In this document: positions 26,301-37,425 of the stretch, in pieces
Numbering within the stretch: position 1 is the stretch's first letter
Layout: each line of letters opens with the position of its first letter
NCBI RefSeq assembly: GCF_016859285.1
Contig: NC_053404.1
Coordinates: 18,087,605 to 18,151,604 of the forward strand
Reading direction: 5' to 3'
DNA: 64,000 nucleotides
Source of the DNA: Xiphias gladius
Lineage: Eukaryota > Chordata > Actinopteri > Istiophoriformes > Xiphiidae
The notes under the pieces: model-generated
What the model saw: the letters and a program-made list of their open reading frames with translations, nothing else
Database searches by the model: none
What the model was told of the DNA's origin: nothing
Program-made: the position numbers and the translations under genes

Positions 26301-27318
26301 CAACAGTGAGAAGAGTTACGACAAGAATAAAGTCTACTCCCAGAGCAAGCTAGCCAACGTCCTCTTCACCCGCTCACTGGCTAAAAGACTAGAAGGTGAG
26401 TATCCTACCTTCATCTCTGTTATTTTATCCTACCTGGGTTTCCTTCATTTAGTCAAGCAAGGAGCAAAAGTACTTTGTATTCTTTTATTTCCCTCTAGCG
26501 TAAAAGCCCAATTGGGCAACTCCAGTTTTGAGGATTTCCTTCACTGTTTCATTCAAGTTCTACACTTATGTTAATAAGGTATTCACTTTTTTTTTTTTTT
26601 TAGGCACGGGGGTGACAACGTACTCTCTCCACCCTGGAGTCGTGAGGACAGATTTATGGCGTCATCTGAACGGCTTTCAGCAGTTCGTCATGAAGTTGGT
26701 CAGTCCCTTCACCAAAGACTCTGTCCAGGGAGCTCAGACGACCATTTACTGCGCGGTGGAGCCGTCCCTGGAGAAAGAGAGCGGTGGATACTACAGGTAC
26801 TTTGTTTTTACATGCTGCTAAACATATAAGCAGTATTTTGCAGTCCATCACAATTCCTATCAACAAGATTTGTTCCCGAACCACGCAAGCCCACACTGAA
26901 TTAAAGAGAGAAATCACATGTTTATCTCAGTTAAAAGCTTTACAATCTGTTAATTCCCTCTATCTATAGACCTTTGATTCAGATAACAAAAAAACTCCAT
27001 CCCATTAAAACCTTTTTATCAGAAAACAAAAGAACCGAATAAACCTTAAGAGGCACCACATACGGAAGGATCACTCTCCCAGGACAGACAGACACTGTAT
27101 GTGTGGAAGAACAATGTTAGGTAAATAGGAAGTGAGTTAAATGATACATTAGGTGGAATTAGCAAAAGGATGTCAACCAAATGTCAAGATGCCTCATCTT
27201 CCTCTTTGCCAACAGCGACTGTGCTCCTGCCAACTGCTCAGCGGCTGGAAAAGACGATGACATGGCGCAGAAGTTGTGGGAGTTGAGCTGCCGTATGCTC
27301 TCCATAACGTGGGAATGA
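21922..27318 (+). CDS. Retinol dehydrogenase 12-like short-chain dehydrogenase
   Basis: Seven coding exons: 21922-21935, 22140-22255, 24271-24426, 24506-24610, 26186-26395, 26604-26796, 27216-27318, giving 298 aa. All junctions are GT-AG and the frame is continuous. The protein is a classical SDR. The cofactor motif TGANTGIG is at residues 26-33, NNAG at 105-108, the catalytic Ser at about 156 (INVSS), and YSQSK at 181-185. The C-terminal part ([25 protein letters not shown]) resembles RDH11/12/13. The family uses NADP(H) to interconvert retinaldehyde or lipid aldehydes and alcohols. The start is unusual: only 14 coding bases (M-Q-A-M-R) precede a strong donor GAG|GTGAGG, so the membrane-anchoring N-terminus of mammalian RDH12 is missing. 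The second exon alone has no in-frame ATG. The exact paralogue and substrate are unknown. Confidence 0.88.
22256..24270 (+). other. Intron 2 of the RDH12-like gene, with simple repeats
   Basis: This 2-kb intron contains a TATC/TAGA-rich patch (about 23,041-23,085) and a (CA)n tract (23,331-23,381). The acceptor is a long T-rich tract ending TTCTGTTTAG at 24,270. I see no nested gene. Confidence 0.7.
23331..23381. repeat. (CA)n microsatellite
   Basis: About 25 perfect CA dinucleotides sit within intron 2 of the dehydrogenase gene, preceded by CTCTCTCTCA. Open frames on the opposite strand read as poly Val/Cys and are artefacts. Confidence 0.95.
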
Positions 27319-27695
27319 GGCAACCTGGATTTAACATCAAATCTTTACAGTTTACGGTCTGATTGTTTGCTAATCAGTGCAGTGTATCTCATTCACTAAT
27401 ACTGCTTGCCAAGAAATAATGTACCAAATATTATCTGTATGAGTTTTCTCCTACAATCAAAACAGCACTTGCACAACATGACATTATTTCTAATACGAAG
27501 TATAGAATTCACCCCATTTTCTGATTTACAGAAATGACCATAATCTTAAATACATTTCTATCCATTTTGATAATAGTTTCATTATCCAGACAGAATTTTC
27601 CAGACAAAAATTTTTTTTTTTTTTTTTTTGTAATGAGACAGACTACAGCTTTTTCTACATGTCTCAAAGGATTTTCTGAACTTGTATTTTCTGCC

Positions 27696-27701
27696 ATTAA
27701 A
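27696..27701 (+). terminator. Candidate poly(A) signal of the RDH12-like gene
   Basis: ATTAAA lies 378 nt after the stop codon, with T-rich and GT-rich sequence downstream (GTGTTTCTGTCCCTG). It is the best match I see between this gene and the next. It is a weak single-motif call. Confidence 0.35.
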
Positions 27702-28430
27702 CACTCCACAACTGTGTTTCTGTCCCTGCTTGCACGTGCTTGATATTTTCAGTTATTTTAGTTTTCAGAGTGCAGCTAGGGCACAAGCTGAGGCCTGATT
27801 AACCTCGGCCGATCAGACCCCCTCACTCAGGTGACCTAGCTTGAGCTATTTCTTAACAATGGCTGTTACTTGATGTAAAGTCTGGTAAATTATTATTATT
27901 AGATTAATTAAGTTTAAAAGGAAGTAATTAAGAGGTTTATTTTGAAACCAATACCCACAAGAATAATGGTAAAACTTAATGTCCTTTATGGATTGGCTGA
28001 TTGTTAGTTATGGTAGAACTTTGATAAGCTTCAATGAAAGAAAACCTTGAGTCACCCCATTGTTAGATAGCATATTGATTTACTCATTAAACTTGGTCTA
28101 ATCGTTTGCAAGGCAAAATAAATGAGTGCACTGAAGTCTTTCATCTCCATGGTCACGTATACAATCAATCATTAATGTTTCATAAAGAAAAGAGGCTGGC
28201 TATAAGAGTCAACTGCGAGTCCGGCAGCGATAGCATCACTGGGGGAGAAGGCAAACGGTATGAATGTAAGGATGATCTCATGCATGACTAAACTGGTACA
28301 ATTATACAGTTTTCCAGAACGTTAGCCACATTAATTTCTGGATGTGACCATGCCCGGAAGGAAAAGATATATTTATACGATGGTGCAATAAAGATTTTTG
28401 ATTTTTCTTTCCTGGTGATGTACAGTCAGG
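27702..28430. other. Intergenic gap, dehydrogenase to first PKS gene
   Basis: About 0.7 kb without a coding exon. Near its right end TATATTTATA (28,368-28,377) lies 54-63 bp upstream of the first PKS start codon and is a possible TATA box. Alternatively TGATGTACAG just before the ATG could be a splice acceptor from an unseen 5' non-coding exon. Confidence 0.45.
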
Positions 28431-31400
28431 ATGGAAGAAGCTGAAGACGGTATTGCAGTGGTGGGCATTGGATGCAATTTTCCTGGGGGTAAGCCATGGA
28501 TGTGGATGGATTTTGGGACCTTTTTTTTTTTTTTTTTTCCTTTATGTGCGTGTTACTTAATATTTTACTGACACATTTTTCATTTAAAAATTTTACACTC
28601 TCAATGTCTAATCAGCTATATGAACACTATCTCTGATTGTAGAAATAGAAAACTGACAAACAAAAACTCCATCATTTCAACATGATTGGATCAGTTATGA
28701 AATAAACATTAAAATGTGTTCACTTTAGACCTCTTTAACAATCATCAGGGTTAGTAAAAATAATCCCTGGTAATTCTAAAAAGGATGTGTCATTATTTTA
28801 TTTTGTCCAAATTAAGTTACCGTGGCCAAACTATGTAATCAGTTTCATAAAACACTTTCTACCCTTTTCACCATTAAACAAAATGCTGAATACAAACTGG
28901 GCTTAATTTATTTCATTTTATTTTAAATTTTATATAAATGTTTCCAAACAGGAGAAGGGCTTGAAAATTTCTGGAAGGTTCTTGTGGATGGAAGAAATTG
29001 TTCTGTGCCAATTCCCAAAGAGAGGTTTGACTTAGCCAGCTGGTACGACCCTGATGACAGCAAAGCGGGTAAATCCCGCACGGCCAAGGCTGCTCTCATT
29101 GATGGGTATGGCCTTTAAATCTTATTATATAACCTATTTAGATCAATCTATTTACCTTCCTGTTTTGTTAATATGTGTATATAGATCGTTTCCTTATCGA
29201 TTAATTTATCTTTTAATGTTACCAAATTTTCTGTTTCTAAATTATTCAGTAGGGATACTATACTTTTTTTTTTGCAATGGATAAATGAAAGCAGGCCCAC
29301 TTGTCCATTTCTTGGTAGCCTTTACTTTTAGATAATCCTCTTTACGCTGGGTTATTGAGATATCTGAACATTTTTGGGACATACTCCAAAAGTCTTTATC
29401 GTGTGTCTGCTGGTGTCAAAGGGTGTACTGTATCTGGATAGAAATGTTGACGTTTTCTCTTAAATTTTTCTAATGGGAAGTGATTGTGATCAGCTCAGGT
29501 GTGCCCTGGTAACTTGATGACGATGTCACTGATTTCTAGATTTCCACCAGGTGTGGGCAATATATATATATCTATATATATCTCTGTGTAAGCCAGTTTC
29601 TGACCCTTGTGTTTGAGCTTTCCTTGAGAAAGACCAAGTGTGGTTGAAATGTCGGTTAAACAATGAAATCCGAGAGTAGTGTCATCTTCTCATCCATATG
29701 GTCTTGAAACCCAGCACTTGTTTATTATTTTCATAAAAATGACATTGATAAATATTGGTAAATATAGGAAAAACAGTGTAGCTCTTGATAGAAGTGATTT
29801 TAAATGATCAGAAATGAAGAACGGTCTTCCGCAATTAAAAAACTCAGCTGTGGAACTACTCAAGACTTTGGTATTTACTTAAACAAAACAAGAGGTGTCT
29901 AGAAATCCCTTTCCCTTTTTAAAAAAAAAATCTCTCCCATAAAGTAGATCTTATCTTAAAGTATAAAAATGAAATAAATAGTATTTAAAAAGTATTTCTC
30001 AGTCACTTAAATTGATCCAGTGGTTTTGATCAATTGTTTTCAGGTTTAATGAATTTGACCACAAGTTCTTTGGTGTCAGTGACAGAGAAGTGGAACAAAT
30101 GGACCCGCAACAAAAGCAGCTCCTTCAGTGTGTTTACAGAGCTCTAGAGAATGCTGGCATTCCTATGGAGAAAGCCAGTGGGACCAGGACAGGAGTGTTT
30201 TTTGGTAAGACAGTAAGAACATGTTTCCAGTTACTGTGTCTTTGTAGTTTTGTGCATTATTCGCAATACTGGCTTTTTTTTAACTAAAGATACAATTACT
30301 TTCTGCATGAATATAGTCATTGGTCCAAGTTTTAACTCAACCATTTACATTTCTATCCAATTTTTTAACACTAACTAATCATCCATTCGCAAATTTCTAA
30401 ATAAAAAAATAGTAATATGTAAACTTCCAACATGTTTTTATGTTTTTTTAATTACTTTTTTAATTTACGTTGATGTAGGCCTAATGAACAGAGATTATGA
30501 AACAACTGCTGCACATGTGCACCCAAGTGTGATCAACCATTGGACTGGCACGGGGCTTGCCATGAGCATAGCAGCGAACAGAGTCTCGTACATCTTCAAC
30601 TTTACTGGGCCCTCACTGTCCATAGATTGTGCCTGCTCATCCTCCCTTGTGGCTCTTCATCTTGCTTGCCAATCCATTAAACAAGGTCTGCAATAGCACT
30701 CATGAGAGCAACCTGTAAAGTAACTCTGATGGAATGCAATGACCCAGCATTGTGATATTTATCACAAGGCTATGTGTCAAAAAGGGCATTAGAAGAGAAC
30801 ATTTTTATCTGATCTTATCAGGTGACTGTGACATGGCTGTTTGTGGTGGAGTCAACTGTATCATAGAGCCAAGAGTGTTTGTTGCTCTCAGCAAGGCCAA
30901 GATGCTTTCACCTGAAGGGACCAGCAAACCTTTCTGTAACAAAGCAAATGGCTACGGAAGAGGGGAAGGCTGCGGGGTTGTTCTGCTGAAACAGCTGAAA
31001 AAGGTCGGAATATGCAGAAAAGGATGACAATTTCCTTCCTTACTTTTTATTAACGTCAGATTGTATCGAATATTAGCCAAAATCAATTAATATGACTCAT
31101 TATAATTAATATGACTCACTATAAGTAAGCATTTTATTTCTTACATTTTGTTTTTTAGAATCACTATAACTAAGTATTTTGTTTCTTACATACACACATA
31201 TGTTGCATCTGGTCTTAATGGGTTCAATCTGAATAGCACCCATATATGTTATATTAGTCTGCAACTTACTAGGAAGAATTTAGAAGTCAAGAACATTTTT
31301 ATATAATTTGAACCTGGACTAAACATCACAATTTTCCTCTACTTTCACTGTTTAATTTTCGTCTTGTTGTTGCTTCAAAGGCAATACAAGACCATGACCA

Positions 31401-34400
31401 TATCTGGGGTATCATCAGCAAAACAGCGGTCAACCAAGATGGACACTCAGTCACTCCAATCACCAAACCCTCCATGACACAACAAGAGGAGCTGCTGCGA
31501 AGACTCTACTCAGAGTCTGACCTCGCAAATGTTCAGTACATAGAGGCACATGGGACTGGAACCCCGGTCGGAGACCCAACAGAGGCGGGAAGCATCTCAA
31601 ACGTCATTGCTAAAGCCAGACGTCCTGGTTCAGAGACACTGCGGATTGGCTCTGTGAAGGGTAACATTGGACATACAGAATCTGCAGCTGGAGTGGCCGG
31701 ACTCATTAAGGTTCTCTTAATGATGAAGCATGAGACCATTGCTCCCTCAGTTTTCTTTTCTGAGGAAACTGTCAGTGTAGATGCCAAAGCCCTGAACATT
31801 AAAATTCCTAGGGAAGCAGAAAAGTGGGAAGCATCTGGTGCAAGAATTGCAGGGGTTAACAACTTTGGCTTTGGGGGTACAAATGCACATGCTATTGTCA
31901 AACAGTACAAACATTCACCCACTAGGCTAAAGAATGATGATAAACAAGCAAAGTACTTTGTCATGTCGGCAAATTCAACAAAATCTCTCTCCCTGATGAT
32001 TGAAGACACCATTAAACAGCTAGAAGCAGATGGTAAAGTTGATCTAGATTCTCTGTTGTACACATCAGCTTGCAGAAGAAGCCATCTAAAACATAAATAC
32101 AGAAAGGCCATCATGGTATTATCTGTAGTCGATCTCAAAGAGAAGCTAAGAGCTGCTGTTAGCAGAAATATCAGCCCGTCCTACTCAGATCCAAGGGTAG
32201 TGTTCGTGTTCTGTGGAAATGGCGTCACTTATCATGGCATGTGCAAGCAGCTACTAAAACACGAGCCTGTATTCAGAAATGAGATCAAAGAGATTGCAGA
32301 ACTTTTTAAAAGGCGGAGTGCACTGAACATCCTGGACACACTAGAGAGTGAGTTTGAGAGTAGTGACTTCAAAAACCCAGAGGTTATCCAACCATTACTC
32401 TTTGCTATCCAGGTTGGCATTACCACCCTACTCAGACACTGGGGTGTGAAGCCAGATGCAGTACTTGGACACTCTGTAGGTGAGGTTTCAGCCGCTCACT
32501 GTTCTGGCCTCTTGTCTCTTGAGGATGCAGTGAAAGTCCTCTATTTCCGCAGCACTCTACAGAGCAGAGTCACTGGGGGGAAGATGCTTGTGACCAGCAA
32601 CATGGCTGTATCAGAGGTAACTGCTCTTCTCCCTCATTACTCTGGTAGAGTTTGCCTTGCTGCTGTAAATAGCCCGCACTCCTGCACCCTCTCAGGTGAT
32701 GCAGATGCAATCAAAAGCCTCCATGAGGAGCTAAGCACCTCAGCCAACAGTCAGAATCTGTTCCTCCGTGTGCTGGATGTCCCTGTTGCCTACCACAGCC
32801 ACATGATGGATCCAATTCTGCTAGAAATCAAGGAAACAATTGGCTCATTACAGGTGAATGATCTTGACACAGAGTTGTTCTCAACAGTGACAGGCAAGGA
32901 AATTCAGCAGGGAGATTTCTGCACAGGTGAATACTGGGCTAGAAACATTCGTGAGCCAGTAGCTTTTGAGCAAGCAGTGAGGTCGGCAGCTAAAGGAAAG
33001 AGGAACACAGTTTTTGTAGAGGTAGGGCCTAGAAGGGTGCTACAGAGAAACATCTTGGAATCTCTGGATAATGACACAACTGTTCTAGCCTCAGTGCAGC
33101 CAGAGAAAGATCATGAAACAATCATGTCTGTTCTTTCAAAGCTGTTTGAACTGGGTGTTCAGGTAGATTGGAACATCTTCTACAAAGGATATGAGACATT
33201 GCCATTGCCTTTCCCGAAATACAGGTTTGATTGCTCAGACAGAGATATTATCATCGGAGCAGCACAGAGAAACACAGCAAGTAATCATCCTGTGCTCTGT
33301 CAGACTGGAAGTGAAAGCAACATTTTCACCTGTGATCTGATGTCAGACGCTTCTTTCTACCTGAAAGAGCACAAACACAACGATATACCCATCATCCCCG
33401 GTGCCTTCTATGCTGAGTTGGGTTTAGCTGCAGTAATGGCCAGTGCCAAACCAAAAGTACCACTCAACTCACTGCAACTCAGTGTAAATTTTCACAGTCC
33501 ATGTGTTCTAACCCTGAATTCACCTGAAATGAAGGTGCAACTGAAACAAACAGAGAAAGAAACCAGTTTCACGGTATTCTCCCCATCTGCAATGTATGCT
33601 TCAGGTACAGTTGTTTCCAAAAGAGAGAGGGTGATTGAGGAGCAGTGCATTTCACTAAGCTCCATTTACAAAAGATGCAAATCTGTAGTGAGCTCTCGGG
33701 AGTTCTATGGGTATCTGTCTCAAGGAGGCTTTCAGTATGGAGACGTCTTGCAGAACAAGGGGACTGTCCACTACGGAGAAGATCTCAAGGAGGCTATTGC
33801 AGTTGTCTCAGTTCCAAAGGAACTGCGGTCTCAGTTGCATGACTACTGCATTCATCCTGTTGTGTTGGATTTTTTGATGCAGCTTCTCCCAGTTACAGTA
33901 GAGCATGTTTTTGCCGGCAGGCCAGGCTTTCCAGCCAAAATAGGATGTTTGACAGTGTTTGAACCCTTGCAAGATGAGATGATTGTCTATCTGAGAGCAA
34001 CTGATGTGGGCTTTGATCACTTTGAGGTGTGTGGCTGCTTTGCAGATGGAGAAGGCAGAGTGTTGGTTGAGGTTAGGCATGTGATAATCAAGTATCTTGG
34101 CAGTCGCTCTCATTTGGTTGAGAAGTATTTCTACCATAATGCCTTCAATGTCATCACTGAAAGTATCACATCTGCTCCTCCTCTCAAGGCCTTGGTCTTC
34201 TGTGACCACATAGGGATCTCTAAAGGCCTGCAACGACATTTGGACTCAAGATCTCAATACATTCCATTCACACATGCCAAAGATATCTTGAGCTATGGCT
34301 TCCCCTATCTCTTGGCAAAACTCAATATCACAGATATTGAGAAAAACTTTGATGAGGTCTTGTTTTTGTGGGGCAAAGAAAACCTTACCTCATTGGCAGC

Positions 34401-36936
34401 TGATGTCATCCTGCAGAATTTGGTGAGCTGCTGTGAGATTTTCCGCCAAATAGTCCTTGAGCTCAAGCGAATTCACTACCCACACTCCATTCGAGCAGTA
34501 ACCTACTGTTCATCTGACATCACAGTAAACCACATAAGTCCAGGTTTTGCTCTTGTTGGTATGACAAGATCATTTGCTGCAGAGATACCAGATCTTTCAT
34601 GTCAGCTGATTGATATGAGCACTGTCTCTGCTAAGGACATTGCAGCTCTGTCTGATGTCCTACAGTCATATCCTTGCAGTAAGTACCCGGAGTTGGTGGT
34701 AAAAGATGGACTGATTTTGAAACCTTCCATTGTCCGTACTCCAGCTGAAATCATTGACAGTTCAGGACGCAGTTTTACCACTACAGTGTCTGAGCCCTGC
34801 ATCCTTCAGACAGCTGATGCTCATAAGATTACTCAAGTGAGTGCAATTCACTCGGACGAAGGGGCCCTGCCAATCAGTGACACATCAGTTGAAATTCAGC
34901 CCAATAAGATATGTGTTCATTCATCTGACTACTTCCCTGTCAGTGCTGCACATCTGAAATTTGGCCAGACACTGTACTGGAACAAACACTCATCACAGAA
35001 TCACAAGCTACTGGCTCTTGATTTCAGTGGTACTGTTATAGCAGTTGGAAAAGATGTCAAGAAACTGAAAGTGGGAGACCACGTTGCTTCTTGTTATCCT
35101 GTGGTGGCAGCCAGCAAGGTCAGAGTTCCAGAGGATGCATGCTACAGCACCAAACGATTCCCATTCCTTCAAAAAACACCCTGTGTTTCTTACTTTGTGC
35201 TAGCATGGGAAATCCTGCATCGAGCCTTGCCCAAAGCCAAAAATCATCTAGGAATCATATCCTCTGTCCCCGAGTCTGCTCTGGTGAAAGTCTTGGCACT
35301 TACTTCTTACAAATCAGGCTGGAATGTGATTGTTAGAACACAGTGTAATGGCTCTATTGTAAATGTCAGTCAAATGGATGCATTGGTCGTCCTGCCTCCA
35401 ACTGATAAATCCCTGATTGACAAAATTTGCAATTTTTCAGGGGTCCAACATGTTGTCATCATCTGTGAATCTCAGATGCAGGGTTTGCTTGCTCGGGATG
35501 TGTTCCACAGTGTAAAGGAAAATGTTCGTGTGCAGACAATTCAGATGCCAGTCATTTTGCAAAAGGGATCCTTGAGTGCACAAAGGCCACATATTTATCA
35601 CTGGATTAAGTCCTTGAACTTGAGCAGGAAATTTTCTCTTAAAAGCTTTACCTTTCAGAGTGTTAAACATGACAGCACCGAGAACCTTCATTTGGAGAAA
35701 CCAGAATCGTACTTTAGCTCAAAGACACTGGCTGTTTTGGCTCTGGAAAAAGATGTCAACGGTACGCTGTCTGAAATTCCATTGCTGCCAACAAAAAAAC
35801 AACTTTTCCGAAAGACAGCAGTGTACATAGTGGCAGGTGGTCTTTCTGGTCTGGGCTTTGAAACTGTCAAGTTCATCTCACAAAGAGGGGGGGGGTACAT
35901 TGCCATACTCTCCAGGAGCAAGCCCACACTAGATGTGCAGCAAGAGATACACAATGTAGAAAAACAGTGTGGAAACTGCATCATTAGCATGGAGTGTGAC
36001 ATATCTGTCTCTGAGCATGTGCAGAAGGTTATCAGTGTCATCGGCCAGAAGTTCCCGGGTTGTCCAGTTAGAGGAGTGTTTCACAGTGCAGTTGTCTTGC
36101 ATGACGGGCTGATAGAGACCCTTGACAGATCTCTCTATGAGAAAGTTCTCAAACCAAAAGTAAGTGGTGCACTAAATTTGCACCATGCAACACAGCACTG
36201 TCAGTTAGACTACTTTGTGTGTTACTCCTCCATCTCCGCTTTTCTGGGAAATGCATCACAAACAAACTATGCAGCCGCCAACACATTCCTCGACATGTTC
36301 TGTCAGTACAGGCGCAAACTCGGCCTGCCTGGACAGTCTATCAACTGGGGCGCTCTAAACCTCGGCCTCCTCTTGAACAAGGCACATTTCCAGCGATTTC
36401 TGGAGGTAAAAGGGATGATGGTGTTGCATGTGGCTGAAATTCATAAAAGCCTGGAGCAGTGCCTTGTGCTCAATCGGCCCCAGCAGGCTGTTTGCAGGTT
36501 TCACTTCAGAAACATCAGGTACAACATCCTCTCTCAAAATGCGGCCTTGACCATGCGCCTCTCCGCATTAGTTGAGGAGGCTTTCCAAAAATCCAAAGAG
36601 ACCGATTCTCAAACTAAACAAGCCAAATCTGTCTCACCAAAAGAGTATGTCGTCTCTCTCCTTAGTGAGACCATTGGCATGGATCGGAGTGAGCTGGACG
36701 ATGAATCACCTCTCTCATCCTTAGGCATTGACTCCATGCAGGCCATGACTCTGCAGAATCTGATCTTTCAGGAGAGAGGTGTGAATGTGCCCTTGGTGAA
36801 ACTGCTGGATCCCAATGCCACACTATCAACAGTGGTAGCTGTACTGAGTGAAGGAGCTGAATGTGAAAATTTCAGCAACAACCCAGTGAGTAATAACTCC
36901 ACTGAAGACATGGAGGATCATTTAACCATATTGTAA
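28431..36936 (+). CDS. Type I polyketide synthase, copy A (KS-AT-DH-psiKR-ER-KR-ACP)
   Basis: Six exons: 28431-28488, 28952-29105, 30044-30204, 30479-30685, 30822-31003, 31381-36936; 2,105 aa, no interruption. KS has Cys177 (ACSSSL), His311 (HGTGTP) and His352 (GNIGH). AT has GHSVG with Ser619, and AYHSHM, the malonyl-type counterpart of AFHS. DH has HxxxDxxxxP (His918) and LDFLMQ (Asp1084). A structural pseudo-KR follows, then a GroES-like ER whose glycine-rich NADPH loop is gone ([11 protein letters not shown]). KR has GGLSGLG, Ser1871 and Tyr1884. ACP has LGIDSM (Ser2039). I see no methyltransferase and no thioesterase. It is a cytosolic multidomain enzyme, expected to make a reduced and dehydrated but enoyl-unreduced chain. 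The domain set fits animal FAS-like PKSs such as fish pks1 and the parrot pigment PKS. A five-intron head and a 5.6-kb last exon are notable. Which copy is orthologous to named pks1 is not decidable here. Confidence 0.93.
31082..31195. repeat. Imperfect local duplication in intron 5 of PKS copy A
   Basis: AATTAATATGACTCATTAT and AATTAATATGACTCACTAT occur back to back. They are followed by two similar stretches that each read CTATAA(G/C)TAAG, then T-rich sequence and TTTCTTACAT. This looks like a small tandem duplication in the intron just upstream of the large exon. No function is implied. Confidence 0.6.
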
Positions 36937-37419
36937 AAATGACAAAGGCATATATAGAATATGTAAATAGCATCACTTATCAGAACATCATAAGAGTGGA
37001 ACAGTAGAAAATTTTGTCATTTAATTCAATAGAAGGCTTCCGATGGCCATTGCAACACAACAGCATTATTGTTATAAGGCCACATGTTTGTATTGTACTT
37101 TGCTTTTTTTTTTGTTTTTTGTTTTTTTAAATGTTTGGTCCTGGTTGTTGTTTTGGTTTATTTTGCTATTGTAGATTTAAATTGTTATAACCATACACCG
37201 TGTTATTTTACTCACTTTTTTTGAGACATGCCCAATTTTTAGTGTTTTTGAGTGTTTTGAATCAGTTTTATTAATTCTGCGTATTGACATGTTCATGATG
37301 GAAATTTGAAAAAAGCATTACAATTAAATAGAAAATATGTACAATGTAAGGTATTCAATGTATACAGTGAATAATTTATATAGAATATGTGCATTTTTTG
37401 TATTATTTTATTAATATTC

Positions 37420-37425
37420 AATAAA
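37420..37425 (+). terminator. Candidate poly(A) signal of PKS copy A
   Basis: AATAAA lies 484 nt after the stop codon, followed by GTTCATCTGT and T-rich sequence. The intervening 3' UTR is AT-rich with T-homopolymer runs near 37,105-37,130. Confidence 0.5.

Noticed and set aside
29480-29700. Sequence GAGAAAGACCAAGTGTGGTT followed by GAAATGTCGGTTA resembling a retroelement tail motif
   Set aside because: Only a short stretch looks familiar, and no reverse transcriptase, boundaries or target-site repeats are visible. The evidence is insufficient.
31533-32138. 201-codon open frame antisense to PKS copy A
   Set aside because: It is a shadow of the conserved KS/AT coding sequence. The same antisense frame appears in copy B, and it has no domain of its own.
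33980-34700. Possible methyltransferase domain between DH and ER in the PKS
   Set aside because: The segment fits a structural pseudo-KR ([18 protein letters not shown]-type) and no SAM-binding glycine motif is seen. There is too little sequence for an additional methyltransferase.
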